Source: CAYRHS01 sp964424125
GTDB lineage: Bacteria > Actinomycetota > Acidimicrobiia > IMCC26256 > JAOSJL01
Assembly: GCA_964424125.1 (NCBI GenBank)
Contig: CAYRHS010000009.1
Coordinates: forward strand, 1-35,635
DNA length: 35,635 bases
Direction of reading: 5' to 3'
Notes under the pieces: generated by a model
What the model was told of the DNA's origin: nothing
What the model saw: only the letters and a program-made list of their open reading frames with translations
Database searches by the model: none
Made by a program: the position numbers and the translations under genes
Part shown: in pieces, positions 18,144 to 26,368 of the stretch
How the letters are laid out: the number at the start of each line of letters is the position of its first letter
How positions within the stretch are numbered: position 1 is the first letter of the stretch

Positions 18144-19658
18144 GTGCTCGGGACCGTCGTCGACATCGCAACTCGCCCCGTCCGGGCCGTCGTCGACACC
18201 GCGCTCGGCGCGGCCCGCAGCCTGTCGAGCTCGCTCGAGCGCTACCTGCCCGGATGGGCGGGCGCGTGGCGCGTGCTGGGTGCCACCGAGCAGGCGGAGC
18301 TCGTGGCGCACCGCACGCGGGACGACGCCGAAGCCGCGATCGTGCTCGTCCACGGCTTCTCCTGGTACCCGGCGAAGACGTGGGGGTCACTCCCCGAGCT
18401 CCTCACCGGGGACCCCGCGCTCGACGGCTGGGACGTCGTCTCGATCGGGTACAACACCGGGATCGCCCCCGACGTGCGAGGCGTGTGGGCAGCCGACCCG
18501 GATATCGCCGGGCTGGCCACGTTCCTGCGTTCCCGGCTGTCGGTCCTTCCCCTCGACCGGTACCGGTCGCTCGCGCTCGTCGGGCACTCGATGGGTGGGC
18601 TCGTCGTCCAGCGAGCGCTCGTCGACGACCCCGTGCTCGCGGCGCGCACCTCGCATGTCCTTTGCTTCGGGACACCGTCGGCCGGGCTGACGAAGGCGCG
18701 CTGGGCCCGGTTCCTCAAGTCGCAGATCCGCGACATGGGACGGGACTCGCCCTTCCTCGACGACCTCCGGACCCGCTGGGACGAGCAGTACGGCCGCGAG
18801 CGGCCCTTCGCGTTCTTCGCCGTGGCCGGCGACCGTGACGAGTTCGTGCCCGCGTCGTCGTCGCTCGGGCCGTTCCCGGCCGAGACCCATGTCGTCGTTC
18901 CCGGCAACCATCTCGAGATCGTGCACGTGGACTCCGGTGGCCAGCTGCCCGTCCAGACCCTGCGCCGCGCGCTCGTCGGCGACGCGGCACCGGGCGGGCC
19001 CTGGAACGCAGCCCGGGTCGCGGTCGAGCAGCGCGACTTCCAGCGTGCGGTCTCACTGCTCGACCCCCATGCCGACGAGCTCGACGACCGCCACGTGGTC
19101 GAGCTCGCGCTCGCGCTCGACGCCACGGGCCGACGGGAGCGGGCGCTGGCCGTGCTCGACGCGCACGCTGCCACCGGCACCGACGTCCTGGGGGTGCTCG
19201 CGGGAAGGCACAAGCGCTCGTGGCTCGCCGAGGGCCGCCGGGACGACGCCGAGGCCGCTCGCGACCTCTACCGCCGCGCATACGAGACCGCAACCGACCA
19301 GGCAGACGCCGAGCAGGCCATATACCACGGCATCAACCTCGCGTTCCTCTTGCTCGTCTACGAGGGCGACCGCCGCGGCGCCGCCGAGGTCGCCCGCGCC
19401 GTCCTGCAACACGCCACGGACGCCAAGCCCGATCACTGGCGCCGGGCGAGCGAGGGAGACGCACACCTGTTGCTCGGGGATGCCGACGAGGCGCTCCGGG
19501 CCTACCGGGCCGTGGTCGACGAGCACCCGTCACCCCGCGACGTCGAGTCGGTCTACCGGCAGGCGAGCCGCCTCGCGGCCGAGGTCGGTCGGCGCGACGT
19601 CACCGACGAGCTCACCCGCGTCTTCCGCCCGGAGGCGTCGGTCGCGGAGACCGTCTAG
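18144..19658 (+). CDS. Alpha/beta hydrolase (lipase/PGAP1-like) fused to TPR-type sensor region
   Basis: In 504 residues, the N-terminal half is a serine hydrolase: HGFSWYPAKTWGSLPELL (oxyanion region), LVGHSMGGLVVQRAL with nucleophile S149, AGDRDEFVP (acid) and GNHLEIVHVD (His). The C-terminal half (about 285-500) is a helical-repeat region with AIYHGINLAFLLLVYEGD and DHWRRASEGDAHLLLGDADE, closely parallel to the N-terminal region of the divergent cyclase. A lipase- or esterase-type effector controlled by the repeat domain is plausible. GTG 18144 has GGGAGG at 18131-18136 with 7-nt spacing. It starts a three-gene run with the toroid and membrane proteins. Confidence 0.85.
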   Translation: MLGTVVDIATRPVRAVVDTALGAARSLSSSLERYLPGWAGAWRVLGATEQAELVAHRTRDDAEAAIVLVHGFSWYPAKTWGSLPELLTGDPALDGWDVVSIGYNTGIAPDVRGVWAADPDIAGLATFLRSRLSVLPLDRYRSLALVGHSMGGLVVQRALVDDPVLAARTSHVLCFGTPSAGLTKARWARFLKSQIRDMGRDSPFLDDLRTRWDEQYGRERPFAFFAVAGDRDEFVPASSSLGPFPAETHVVVPGNHLEIVHVDSGGQLPVQTLRRALVGDAAPGGPWNAARVAVEQRDFQRAVSLLDPHADELDDRHVVELALALDATGRRERALAVLDAHAATGTDVLGVLAGRHKRSWLAEGRRDDAEAARDLYRRAYETATDQADAEQAIYHGINLAFLLLVYEGDRRGAAEVARAVLQHATDAKPDHWRRASEGDAHLLLGDADEALRAYRAVVDEHPSPRDVESVYRQASRLAAEVGRRDVTDELTRVFRPEASVAETV

Positions 19659-19670
19659 GCCTCGGCTCCG

Positions 19671-20906
19671 GTGACCGAAGCAGGCGGCAACCAGGGAGCA
19701 AGGCACCGCGGCGTCTTGCGGCGGGTCGCGGTCGCGCTGGCGCTGTGGCTGATCGTCCTCGTGGTGCTGCGGGTCGCGGTCGCTCCCGCCGAGGCCTGTC
19801 CCGTCGTCAACACCGACGACGTCGAGGCGGCGGCGGACGCGACGGTCGGGTGGCTCGCCCGCAACCAGTCCGCCGACGGGGACTTCGTGTACCGCTACGA
19901 CCGTGTCGACGACCGCGAGGTGCCGGACGTCTACAACCTCGTGCGCCACGCGGGCGTGACGTCGGCGCTGGAACAAGCGGCCACCCGCGGCTCCGACGAG
20001 GCGCGCCGCACCGCCGACGCGGCCGAGGGTTACGCGCTCGACCACCTCGTCCACGAGGACGACTGGGCCGCGTTCGGCCGAGGTGGCCAGGAGCTCTCGA
20101 CTGGGGCGTCGGCGCTGCTCGTGGCGGCGCTCGTCGAGCGACGCGAAGCGACGGAAGACGAGCGCTACGACGCCGAGCTGCGGGCCCTGGGGCGTTTCCT
20201 CGTCGCGCAGACCTCGGCGGACGGCGCGGTCTCGGCCCGCTGGGACCCGGGAACCGGTGCCCCGGCGCCCGACGCCTTCTCGAAGTTCTTCACCGGTGAG
20301 ACCGCGTGGGCGCTCGCCCGGCTGCATTCGACCTTCCCCGACGAAGGATGGGACGAGCCCGCGAGCCGGATCGTCGACTACCTCGCCACCCGCCGCGACG
20401 ACGCCGAGGACTGGTTCCCGCCCATCGCCGACCACTGGGCCGCGTACGCGCTCGCCGAGGTCGCGACCTGGCCCGAACGCGGCGGCCGGCTGACGGACTC
20501 CGAAGCGGCGTACGCCCGTCGCCTCGCCGGGCTCTTCGGCGTCGAGGTCCGCTGGGAGTCGCAACGAGAGGGTGGAGGGGTCACCGAGCTGGTGCGCGGG
20601 CCCGACGTGCGCGCCGGCGGTGTCGGCACGCTCGGGGAGGGGCTCACCGCGATCTGGCGAGCTTCCCGCGCCGAACCGGCGCTCGACGATCTCCGCACGC
20701 CCGTCGCCGAGCGCTCGGTCTGCGTGGCCGCGTTGCTCACGAGCCGGCAGCTGACCGACGCAGCGGCGGACGACTACGCGGACCCGTCCGCCGTCGCGGG
20801 GGCGTGGTTCATCGGCGACGAGACCCGCATGGACGACCAGCAGCACTCCCTGTCAGCCCTGCTCCTGGCGCTGCCGGTCCTGGACGCGGAGACGGACGGC
20901 TCGTGA
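19671..20906 (+). CDS. Membrane-anchored alpha/alpha-toroid-like protein
   Basis: The 411-residue protein has one N-terminal membrane helix (about 20-40, ALALWLIVLVVLRVAV) and then an extracytoplasmic helical region with repeats typical of alpha/alpha toroids: ATVGWLARNQSADGDFVYRY, LGRFLVAQTSADGAVSARWD and FTGETAWALARLHSTF. Such folds occur in prenyltransferases, terpene cyclases, LanC-like proteins and some glycosidases; the DxDD signature of squalene cyclases is not evident, so no activity is assigned. It lies 12 bp after the hydrolase gene, and its TGA overlaps the start of the next gene (GTGA). Confidence 0.7.
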   Translation: MTEAGGNQGARHRGVLRRVAVALALWLIVLVVLRVAVAPAEACPVVNTDDVEAAADATVGWLARNQSADGDFVYRYDRVDDREVPDVYNLVRHAGVTSALEQAATRGSDEARRTADAAEGYALDHLVHEDDWAAFGRGGQELSTGASALLVAALVERREATEDERYDAELRALGRFLVAQTSADGAVSARWDPGTGAPAPDAFSKFFTGETAWALARLHSTFPDEGWDEPASRIVDYLATRRDDAEDWFPPIADHWAAYALAEVATWPERGGRLTDSEAAYARRLAGLFGVEVRWESQREGGGVTELVRGPDVRAGGVGTLGEGLTAIWRASRAEPALDDLRTPVAERSVCVAALLTSRQLTDAAADDYADPSAVAGAWFIGDETRMDDQQHSLSALLLALPVLDAETDGS

Positions 20907-21463
20907 ACGGCTGGTGGTTCGTGGCGCTGGCGTTCGTTGTGGCGGCCAACCCGCCCCGGCTGCACCACGCGTTGCCACCCGAGGACGACGTCCGCTTCCC
21001 GGCGACCGCGCTGGGGACGGGAATCGGGTTCGCGGTGCTCGTCGGCGTCGCCGCAGCTGCATCCCCGTTGCTCGAGGCGGCCGACGTGAGCGATTCGACC
21101 ATGCGCGTCGCCGCCGGGCTCGTGCTCGCGGCCACGGGCCTCGTCGACCTGTGGGGCCCGTTCCCCCGCTCCGAGCCGGCACTGCCCGGGTGGCAGGCGG
21201 GCCTGGTTCCACTCGCGTTCCCGTTGCTGCTGCGACCGGCCGTCGTGCTCTTCGGGCTCGCGGCGGGCGCGGACGCGGGCGTGGCGCGGGCGGCGATCGG
21301 CGCGGCGCTCGCGCTCGGGGTCGTGCTCGCCTCCGCTGCGGTCTCGCCGACGCAGCTCGATCCCCGCGTGCGCCGGACAGCCGACGGCGTCGCTCGCCTG
21401 GTGGCCGCCGGGCTGATCGCGGTGGGGGTGGCCCTCACCGTCAATGGTGTCTTGGACGTCTGA
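20903..21463 (+). CDS. Small multi-pass membrane protein, MarC/LysE-like
   Basis: The 186-residue protein is almost wholly hydrophobic, with about six helices. It begins MNGWWFVALAFVVAANPPRL; an early Asn-Pro pair is seen in MarC and related small transporters, but the match is weak. A short charged loop (PTQLDPRVRRTADGVARL) precedes the last helix. The GTG start overlaps the stop of the toroid gene, so translation is coupled and the two may form a membrane complex. The gene converges on kup with 39 bp between the stops. Confidence 0.65.
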   Translation: MNGWWFVALAFVVAANPPRLHHALPPEDDVRFPATALGTGIGFAVLVGVAAAASPLLEAADVSDSTMRVAAGLVLAATGLVDLWGPFPRSEPALPGWQAGLVPLAFPLLLRPAVVLFGLAAGADAGVARAAIGAALALGVVLASAAVSPTQLDPRVRRTADGVARLVAAGLIAVGVALTVNGVLDV

Positions 21464-21502
21464 GTCGACTGACGGTTCCCGCACGGCACGAAGGAGGACC
21501 CG

Positions 21503-23383
21503 TCAGATCTCGACCTGGATCCCCGCCTCGAAGACCTGGCCCGGCGGCAGGTTGAAGTAGTCGGCCGCGCTCGTGGCGTTGCGGCCCATGAGCGCGAAGA
21601 GCCGCTCACGCCACTGCATCATCCCGGGGCGGGCGGTCGCGCGCACCGTTTCTCTCCCCAGGAAGTACGCCGAATCTCCCGGGTACACGTGCACGCGTGC
21701 CAACGAGCGGGGCACGTTCGGCTCGTCCTGGAACCCGTAGTGGAGCTCGGCCGAGTGCAGGCCGTGGCCGAGGTTCTGGTGCTTGAGGCGGTGGACCGCG
21801 TCGACGTGAGGCACGTCGTCGGTCATCACCGCGACGACGAACACTCGCTCGTGGAGCGCCCGGTTGAAGCGGAGGTTGGACTGGAGCGCCGGCGGCGTCA
21901 TCCCCGGCAGGCTGAACAGGTACACCGCCGTTCCCGGGACCCGGGTCGGCGGCGCCTCGGCGACACCCAGGATGAACTCGTCCAGCGTCATGCGTCCGTG
22001 GCGGATGCGGTCCGCGACGAGCTTCCGACCCGTGTGCCAGGTGGTGAGGAGCGTGAACACGATCGCGCCGACCACGAGCGGGAACCAGCCGCCGTGAGGG
22101 ATCTTGGGAAGGTTCGCGCCGAAGAAGGCCAGGTCGACCACCAGGAACATGCAGCACAGTCCCGCCGCCACGCTCACGCGCCAACGGAAGACCTCGCGGG
22201 CCACGACGTAGAAGATCAAGGTCGTGATGACCATCGTCGTCGTGACCGCCACGCCGTACGCGGCCGCGAGGTTGGTCGAGTTGCGGAAACCCACCACGAG
22301 CCCGACGCAAGCGACCATGAGCGCCCAGTTCACCGCGGGCACGTAGATCTGACCGATCTCCGCCGCCGAGGTGTGCACGATGCGCATCCGGGGCGTGTAG
22401 CCGAGCTGCGCGGCCTGGCGGGTGAGCGAGAACGCGCCCGAGATCAGCGCTTGCGAGGCGATGACCGTCGCCACCGTGGCCAGGACCACCAGCGGGTACA
22501 GGCCCCATTCGGGGGCGAGCCGGTAGAAGGGGTTGTCGATCGCGCCCGCGTCCGAGAGCAGCAACGCACCCTGGCCGAAGTAGTTGAGCAGCAGTCCCGG
22601 GAGCACGAGCGCGAACCACCCCAGGGCGATCGGTGCCCGCCCGAAGTGGCCCATGTCCGCGTAGAGCGCCTCACCACCGGTCACGACCAGGAACACCGAG
22701 CCGAGGGCGAGGAACCCGGTCACGGGGTTCTCGCCGAAGAATCGCACCGCGTAGACGGGCTCGAGCGCGCGCAGCACGTCGGGACGTTCCGCGATCTCGA
22801 GGACCCCCAGCACCCCGATGATCGTGAACCAGACGATCATCACCGGCCCGAAGACCCTGCCGACCGCGCCCGTTCCGAACCGCTGCACGGCGAAGAGCCC
22901 GATGAGGATCGCGATCGCGATGGGGATCACGAGGTCGGCGAGGCCCGGCGTGGCCACCTCCGTGCCTTCCACCGCGCTGAGCACCGAGATCGCGGGGGTG
23001 ATCATCCCGTCGCCGTAGAGCAACGCGGTCCCGAAGAGGCCGATCAGGACGAGCACGTAGCGCCGCCTCGCCGCGATGGCGCGCGGTGTGACGAGCGCGG
23101 TGAGCGCGAGGATCCCGCCTTCTCCCTCGTTGCTGGCGCGCATCACGAAGATCAAGTACTTGATCGTGATGACGAGCGTGAGCGACCAGAAGATCAGCGA
23201 GAGGATCCCGAGCACGTTCGTCTCGGTGACCGGCAGCTCGTGACCGGCACCCTGGAACGACTCGCGCATGGCGTAGAGGGGGCTCGTGCCGATGTCCCCG
23301 AAGACCACGCCCAGCGCGCCGAGCGAGAGGAGCGCGAGCGCCGCCGATCCGTTCCGCTGGTGGCCCTCGCCGCGCCGCGCCAC
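21503..23383 (-). CDS. kup: Kup-family potassium uptake protein
   Basis: The 626-residue K+/H+ symporter has about twelve membrane helices and a C-terminal cytoplasmic domain. Diagnostic segments include LGALGVVFGDIGTSPLYAMR in helix 1, VMRASNEGEGGILALTALVT, ALLYGDGMITPAISVLSAVEG, and HTSAAEIGQIYVPAVNWALM, all characteristic of KUP/HAK/KT transporters. The length is normal. The GTG start at 23383 follows a GGAGGAA ribosome binding site. A 113-bp divergent region separates it from a hydrolase gene; no c-di-AMP riboswitch (ydaO type) is recognised in this short leader. Confidence 0.95.
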   Translation of the reverse strand: MARRGEGHQRNGSAALALLSLGALGVVFGDIGTSPLYAMRESFQGAGHELPVTETNVLGILSLIFWSLTLVITIKYLIFVMRASNEGEGGILALTALVTPRAIAARRRYVLVLIGLFGTALLYGDGMITPAISVLSAVEGTEVATPGLADLVIPIAIAILIGLFAVQRFGTGAVGRVFGPVMIVWFTIIGVLGVLEIAERPDVLRALEPVYAVRFFGENPVTGFLALGSVFLVVTGGEALYADMGHFGRAPIALGWFALVLPGLLLNYFGQGALLLSDAGAIDNPFYRLAPEWGLYPLVVLATVATVIASQALISGAFSLTRQAAQLGYTPRMRIVHTSAAEIGQIYVPAVNWALMVACVGLVVGFRNSTNLAAAYGVAVTTTMVITTLIFYVVAREVFRWRVSVAAGLCCMFLVVDLAFFGANLPKIPHGGWFPLVVGAIVFTLLTTWHTGRKLVADRIRHGRMTLDEFILGVAEAPPTRVPGTAVYLFSLPGMTPPALQSNLRFNRALHERVFVVAVMTDDVPHVDAVHRLKHQNLGHGLHSAELHYGFQDEPNVPRSLARVHVYPGDSAYFLGRETVRATARPGMMQWRERLFALMGRNATSAADYFNLPPGQVFEAGIQVEI

Positions 23384-23484
23384 GGGTTCCTCCCTCTCCT
23401 CGACCGGCGCATCTTTGCACCCGTCCCCCGGCTACCAGGACACGTCAGGCGCGGTGAACGACGGGACAGGCCGCCGACGCGTGC

Positions 23485-23490
23485 CACGAT
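23485..23490 (+). promoter_or_regulatory. -10-like element CACGAT, short-spaced
   Basis: CACGAT is followed by GCAGCC and then GTG 23497. The near-identical arrangement GACGAT, GCAGGC, GTG occurs before the SDR gene at 30316. Confidence 0.3.
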
Positions 23491-23496
23491 GCAGCC

Positions 23497-24387
23497 GTGG
23501 AAGCACCCGAATGGTTCCGGGAGGCCGTCGCCGCTCCTTCGGACGACGGCGTCGTCGAGGTCGAGGGCTGTCCGATCCACTACGTCCGGTGGGGTGCGTC
23601 CGGCTTGCCCGGCCTCGTCCTCGTCCACGGCGGCGCCGCGCACGCGCACTGGTGGGACCACATCGCTCCGCTGCTCGCCCAGGACGAGTACTGCGTCGTC
23701 GCCGTGGACCTCTCGGGCCACGGCGACAGCGGCCGGCGTGACCGCTACCCCAACGAGACGTGGGCAGCCGAGGTCCTGGCCTCGGCCGACGACGCCGGGG
23801 TCGCGGGTCCGCCGATCGTCGTCGCCCACAGCATGGGGGGCTGGGTCGCGGTCACGGCCGCGGCCGAGTACCGGGACGCGCTCGCGGGGATCGTGATCCT
23901 CGACTCGCCGATCCAGCGCCCCACCCCGGAGGAGGAGGCCGCCCGGGAAGGCCAGGCGTTCGGCCCGTTGCGCACCTATTCGACGATGGAGGACGCGCTG
24001 GCGCGCTACCGCACCGTCCCGGAGCAGCCCACGTCGCTCCCCTACGTGGTCGACCACGTCGCCCGCACGTCCCTGCGCCGGATCGACGACGGCTGGACCT
24101 GGAAGTTCGACCCGCACATCTTCGCCTTCCGCCCGCCGACGGGCGAGGATCTGCGGCGCGTGCGCTGCCGAGTGGCCTTGTTCCGCTCGGAGCACGGGCT
24201 CGTGACCCCCGACATCGGCGCCTACATGTACGAGCAACTGGGGCGGGTGGCGCCGGTCGTCGAGGTCCCGCTGGCCTGGCACCACGTCATGCTCGACCAG
24301 CCCCTGCCGCTCGTCGCTGGCCTGCGCACGCTCCTCGCCGACTGGGAGCACTCCTTCCCCCACCGCCGCCGGTCGACGTCGACTTGA
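23497..24387 (+). CDS. Alpha/beta hydrolase
   Basis: The 296-residue single-domain hydrolase has an oxyanion-hole segment LVLVHGGAAHAHWWDHI, VVAVDLSGHGDSGR, and the nucleophile elbow VVAHSMGGWVAV. The C-terminal WHHVMLDQPL provides the catalytic His. An acid residue is likely in FRSEHGLVTPD. This layout fits the haloalkane dehalogenase, epoxide hydrolase and esterase branch; the substrate cannot be told. The GTG start has a CACGAT box 6 nt upstream and no Shine-Dalgarno sequence. Its stop codon runs into a long hairpin. Confidence 0.88.
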   Translation: MEAPEWFREAVAAPSDDGVVEVEGCPIHYVRWGASGLPGLVLVHGGAAHAHWWDHIAPLLAQDEYCVVAVDLSGHGDSGRRDRYPNETWAAEVLASADDAGVAGPPIVVAHSMGGWVAVTAAAEYRDALAGIVILDSPIQRPTPEEEAAREGQAFGPLRTYSTMEDALARYRTVPEQPTSLPYVVDHVARTSLRRIDDGWTWKFDPHIFAFRPPTGEDLRRVRCRVALFRSEHGLVTPDIGAYMYEQLGRVAPVVEVPLAWHHVMLDQPLPLVAGLRTLLADWEHSFPHRRRSTST

Positions 24388-24428
24388 TGCGTTCGTGTCG
24401 CGCGCTGTGCGCGCGGCACGAACGCATC
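24386..24428. repeat. 43-nt palindromic hairpin, copy 1
   Basis: The stem has 20 pairs with one G-T wobble and a TGT loop. The outer arms are GATGCGT and ACGCATC, and the inner arms are CGCGC and GCGCG. It starts within the stop codon of the hydrolase. No T-tract follows on either strand, so it is not a classical intrinsic terminator, though it may halt RNA decay or transcription. A second copy with the same ends, stem length and loop size lies at 26369-26411. Confidence 0.85.
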
Positions 24429-24464
24429 AGACGAAACGGTTCGTTCCCCTAGCGCGCCGTGGGT

Positions 24465-24496
24465 GTAGTATTTTGACTATGAAGTCGAAATACTAC
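24465..24496. promoter_or_regulatory. Palindromic operator upstream of the regulator-nirK operon
   Basis: Two 14-nt arms, GTAGTATTTTGACT (24465-24478) and AGTCGAAATACTAC (24483-24496), match in 13 of 14 positions around a 4-nt spacer. This AT-rich block stands out in GC-rich surroundings and ends 11 nt before ATG 24508. It is the likely binding site of the HTH regulator it precedes. Its core TTGACT-N4-AGTCGA also recalls CRP/FNR-type sites. Confidence 0.7.
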
Positions 24497-24507
24497 CCGG
24501 GCTCCCG

Positions 24508-25224
24508 ATGAGCACGGCGGACGAGGCCCAGCGAACCCCCCTGGACGCCCCGCCGATCCGCCAGGCCCGGGCGCTCGGCGAACCCACCCGCCACCGCATC
24601 TTCCGGGCGATCGTCGACGCCGACGAGGCGCTCGACGTCCCCACCCTCACCGAGCTCGTGGGTCTTCACCACACCGCGGTCCGCGGGCACCTCGCGGTCC
24701 TGCGCGACGCGGGGCTCGTCGTCGAGTTCCCCGAGCACCGCACGCGTCCGGGACGGCCCCGGCTCCTCTACCGGCCCCATCCGGAGCTCGACGGAGCGTG
24801 GGACGCGCCCGACCACTACCGCTGGCTCGCGCTGCTGCTCGCCGCCGCGAGCGGTCCGGGCCGCGACGTCCGCGAGACGGGACGCGACGCCGCCCGCTTC
24901 GAGGTCGTCCCCGACACGCCCGGTCCGATCGACCGCTTCACCGCCTGGGCTGCGGGTCTGGGGTTCGACCCCGTGCTCGACACGGCCTCGGGCGACGAGG
25001 AGTGCGCGGACGTCGTCCTGCGCCACTGCCCGGTGGCCGACGCTGCCGCGCAGAACGCAGACGCCGTCTGCACGCTGCACCTCGGGCTGGGCGAGGGCGT
25101 GGCCGAGCGCATCGGCGGCCTGGCGGTCGAGGGGCTCGCAGTACGCGACCCGCACCGGGCCGGATGCCGCTTCGCGCTCCGCTGCGCGGACGGGTCCGAG
25201 ATCGACGGAGGGAGCACGCAATGA
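24508..25224 (+). CDS. Winged-HTH transcriptional regulator with Cys-rich C-terminal domain (SufR/ArsR-like)
   Basis: The 238-residue protein has a winged helix (about 18-85: LGEPTRHRIFRAIVDADEAL, LVGLHHTAVRGHLAVLRDAG). A C-terminal domain carries C174, C188, C220 and C226 in HCPVADAAAQNADAVC and GCRFALRC. Similar HCP...VC...C...C patterns occur in SufR-like regulators that hold an Fe-S cluster, so redox or nitric oxide sensing is a reasonable inference. The gene overlaps nirK (ATGA) and is preceded by a strong palindrome, implying autoregulation and control of nirK. No Shine-Dalgarno sequence is seen before ATG 24508. Confidence 0.8.
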   Translation: MSTADEAQRTPLDAPPIRQARALGEPTRHRIFRAIVDADEALDVPTLTELVGLHHTAVRGHLAVLRDAGLVVEFPEHRTRPGRPRLLYRPHPELDGAWDAPDHYRWLALLLAAASGPGRDVRETGRDAARFEVVPDTPGPIDRFTAWAAGLGFDPVLDTASGDEECADVVLRHCPVADAAAQNADAVCTLHLGLGEGVAERIGGLAVEGLAVRDPHRAGCRFALRCADGSEIDGGSTQ

Positions 25225-26327
25225 CGACGAACAACGGCAACGAACGCGGAACAGGGTTCGCCCTGCTCGTCGTCCTCTCGGTCGTCGCGTTGGCGTTCGC
25301 GGTCGTCGCGCTGGCGGTCGCCGCCTACACGGACGACGACGGCAACGGCGGCGGGAGCGGGGGCGGTGCAGCATCCACGACCGCGCCCGCGGCAGGTGAG
25401 GCATCGGCCGACGCCGTGGACATCGTCCGCTCGCCGAGCGAGATCCCGGCACCGATCGGTGCCCGGGCCCCCCAACGGGTCGAGATCGACCTGGAGACCG
25501 TCGAGGTCGAGGGGCAGCTCGGCGACGGGACCACTTACACGTACTGGACCTTCAACGGCCAGGTCCCGGGTCCGATGCTGCGCGTCCGCGTTGGTGACAC
25601 CGTCGCGCTGACGCTGCACAACGCGGAGAACAGCACGAACCCCCACTCGATCGACCTGCACGCGGTGAACGGGCCGGGCGGTGGCGCGGTGGGCACCCAG
25701 ACCGAACCCGGCGACTCGAAGACGTTCGAGTTCCGGGCCCTGAACCCGGGCGTGTTCATCTACCACTGCGCTACGCCGAGCGTGCCCACGCACATCGCCA
25801 ACGGGATGTACGGGCTGATCGTCGTCGAGCCCGAAGGAGGGCTCCCGCCGGTGGACAAGGAGTTCTACATCGTCCAGGGCGAGGTCTACACCGCGCAGCC
25901 CACGGGGACCGAAGGCCACCTCGACTTCGACTTCGACGCGATGACGTCCGAGGATCCGACCTACGTCGTGTTCAACGGCCGGTTCCAGGGTCTCACCGAC
26001 GAGAACGCGCTCCAGGCCGACGTCGGTGACCGTGTCCGGATCTTCGTGGGCAACGGCGGACCGAACCTGATCTCGTCCTTCCACGTCATCGGCGAGATCT
26101 TCGACGTGGCCCACCAGGAATCCGCCACCCAGGCTTCGACGAACGTCCAGACCACGGCGGTGCCGGCGGGCGGCGCGGCGTGGGTCGAGTTCACCGTGGA
26201 CGTCCCCGGCACGTACCTGCTCGTCGACCACGCCCTCAGCCGCACCTTCGACAAGGGTTCGCTGGCCGAGCTGGTCGCCGAGGGACCCGAGGACCCGACG
26301 ATCTTCTCCGCCCCCGACGCCGACTGA
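25221..26327 (+). CDS. nirK: Copper-containing nitrite reductase, membrane-anchored
   Basis: The 368-residue two-cupredoxin enzyme reduces nitrite to nitric oxide outside the membrane. An N-terminal anchor helix (about 13-35) is followed by a Gly/Ala/Thr linker. Type 1 copper ligands H142, C183, H191 and M196 and type 2 ligands H147, H182 and H337 are all present, in PHSIDLHAVNG, VFIYHCATPSVPTHIANGMY and LLVDHALSRTF. The catalytic pair corresponds to D145 and H288 (SSFHVIGEIFD). Having both copper sites separates it from multicopper oxidases and laccases. The ATG overlaps the regulator stop codon. A hairpin lies 42 nt after the stop. No nor gene is in the window. Confidence 0.9.
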   Translation: MTTNNGNERGTGFALLVVLSVVALAFAVVALAVAAYTDDDGNGGGSGGGAASTTAPAAGEASADAVDIVRSPSEIPAPIGARAPQRVEIDLETVEVEGQLGDGTTYTYWTFNGQVPGPMLRVRVGDTVALTLHNAENSTNPHSIDLHAVNGPGGGAVGTQTEPGDSKTFEFRALNPGVFIYHCATPSVPTHIANGMYGLIVVEPEGGLPPVDKEFYIVQGEVYTAQPTGTEGHLDFDFDAMTSEDPTYVVFNGRFQGLTDENALQADVGDRVRIFVGNGGPNLISSFHVIGEIFDVAHQESATQASTNVQTTAVPAGGAAWVEFTVDVPGTYLLVDHALSRTFDKGSLAELVAEGPEDPTIFSAPDAD

Positions 26328-26368
26328 TCCGGCCGCACCGGGCCCGGCGTCCGCCGGCAGCCCCCGGT

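Noticed and set aside
21689..23896. Plus-strand open frame of 735 codons antisense to kup
   Set aside because: The kup reading is unambiguous; the antisense product is charged low complexity.
24386..24428. Intrinsic terminator after the hydrolase
   Set aside because: The hairpin is strong, but neither side has a T-tract, and a near-copy with the same ends occurs elsewhere; a repeat element fits better, although a terminator role is not excluded.
25221..26327. Laccase or other multicopper oxidase
   Set aside because: The ligand set is that of NirK: two cupredoxin domains, one type 1 site, one type 2 site and the catalytic Asp/His pair. The HCH tripeptides of the trinuclear site are absent.
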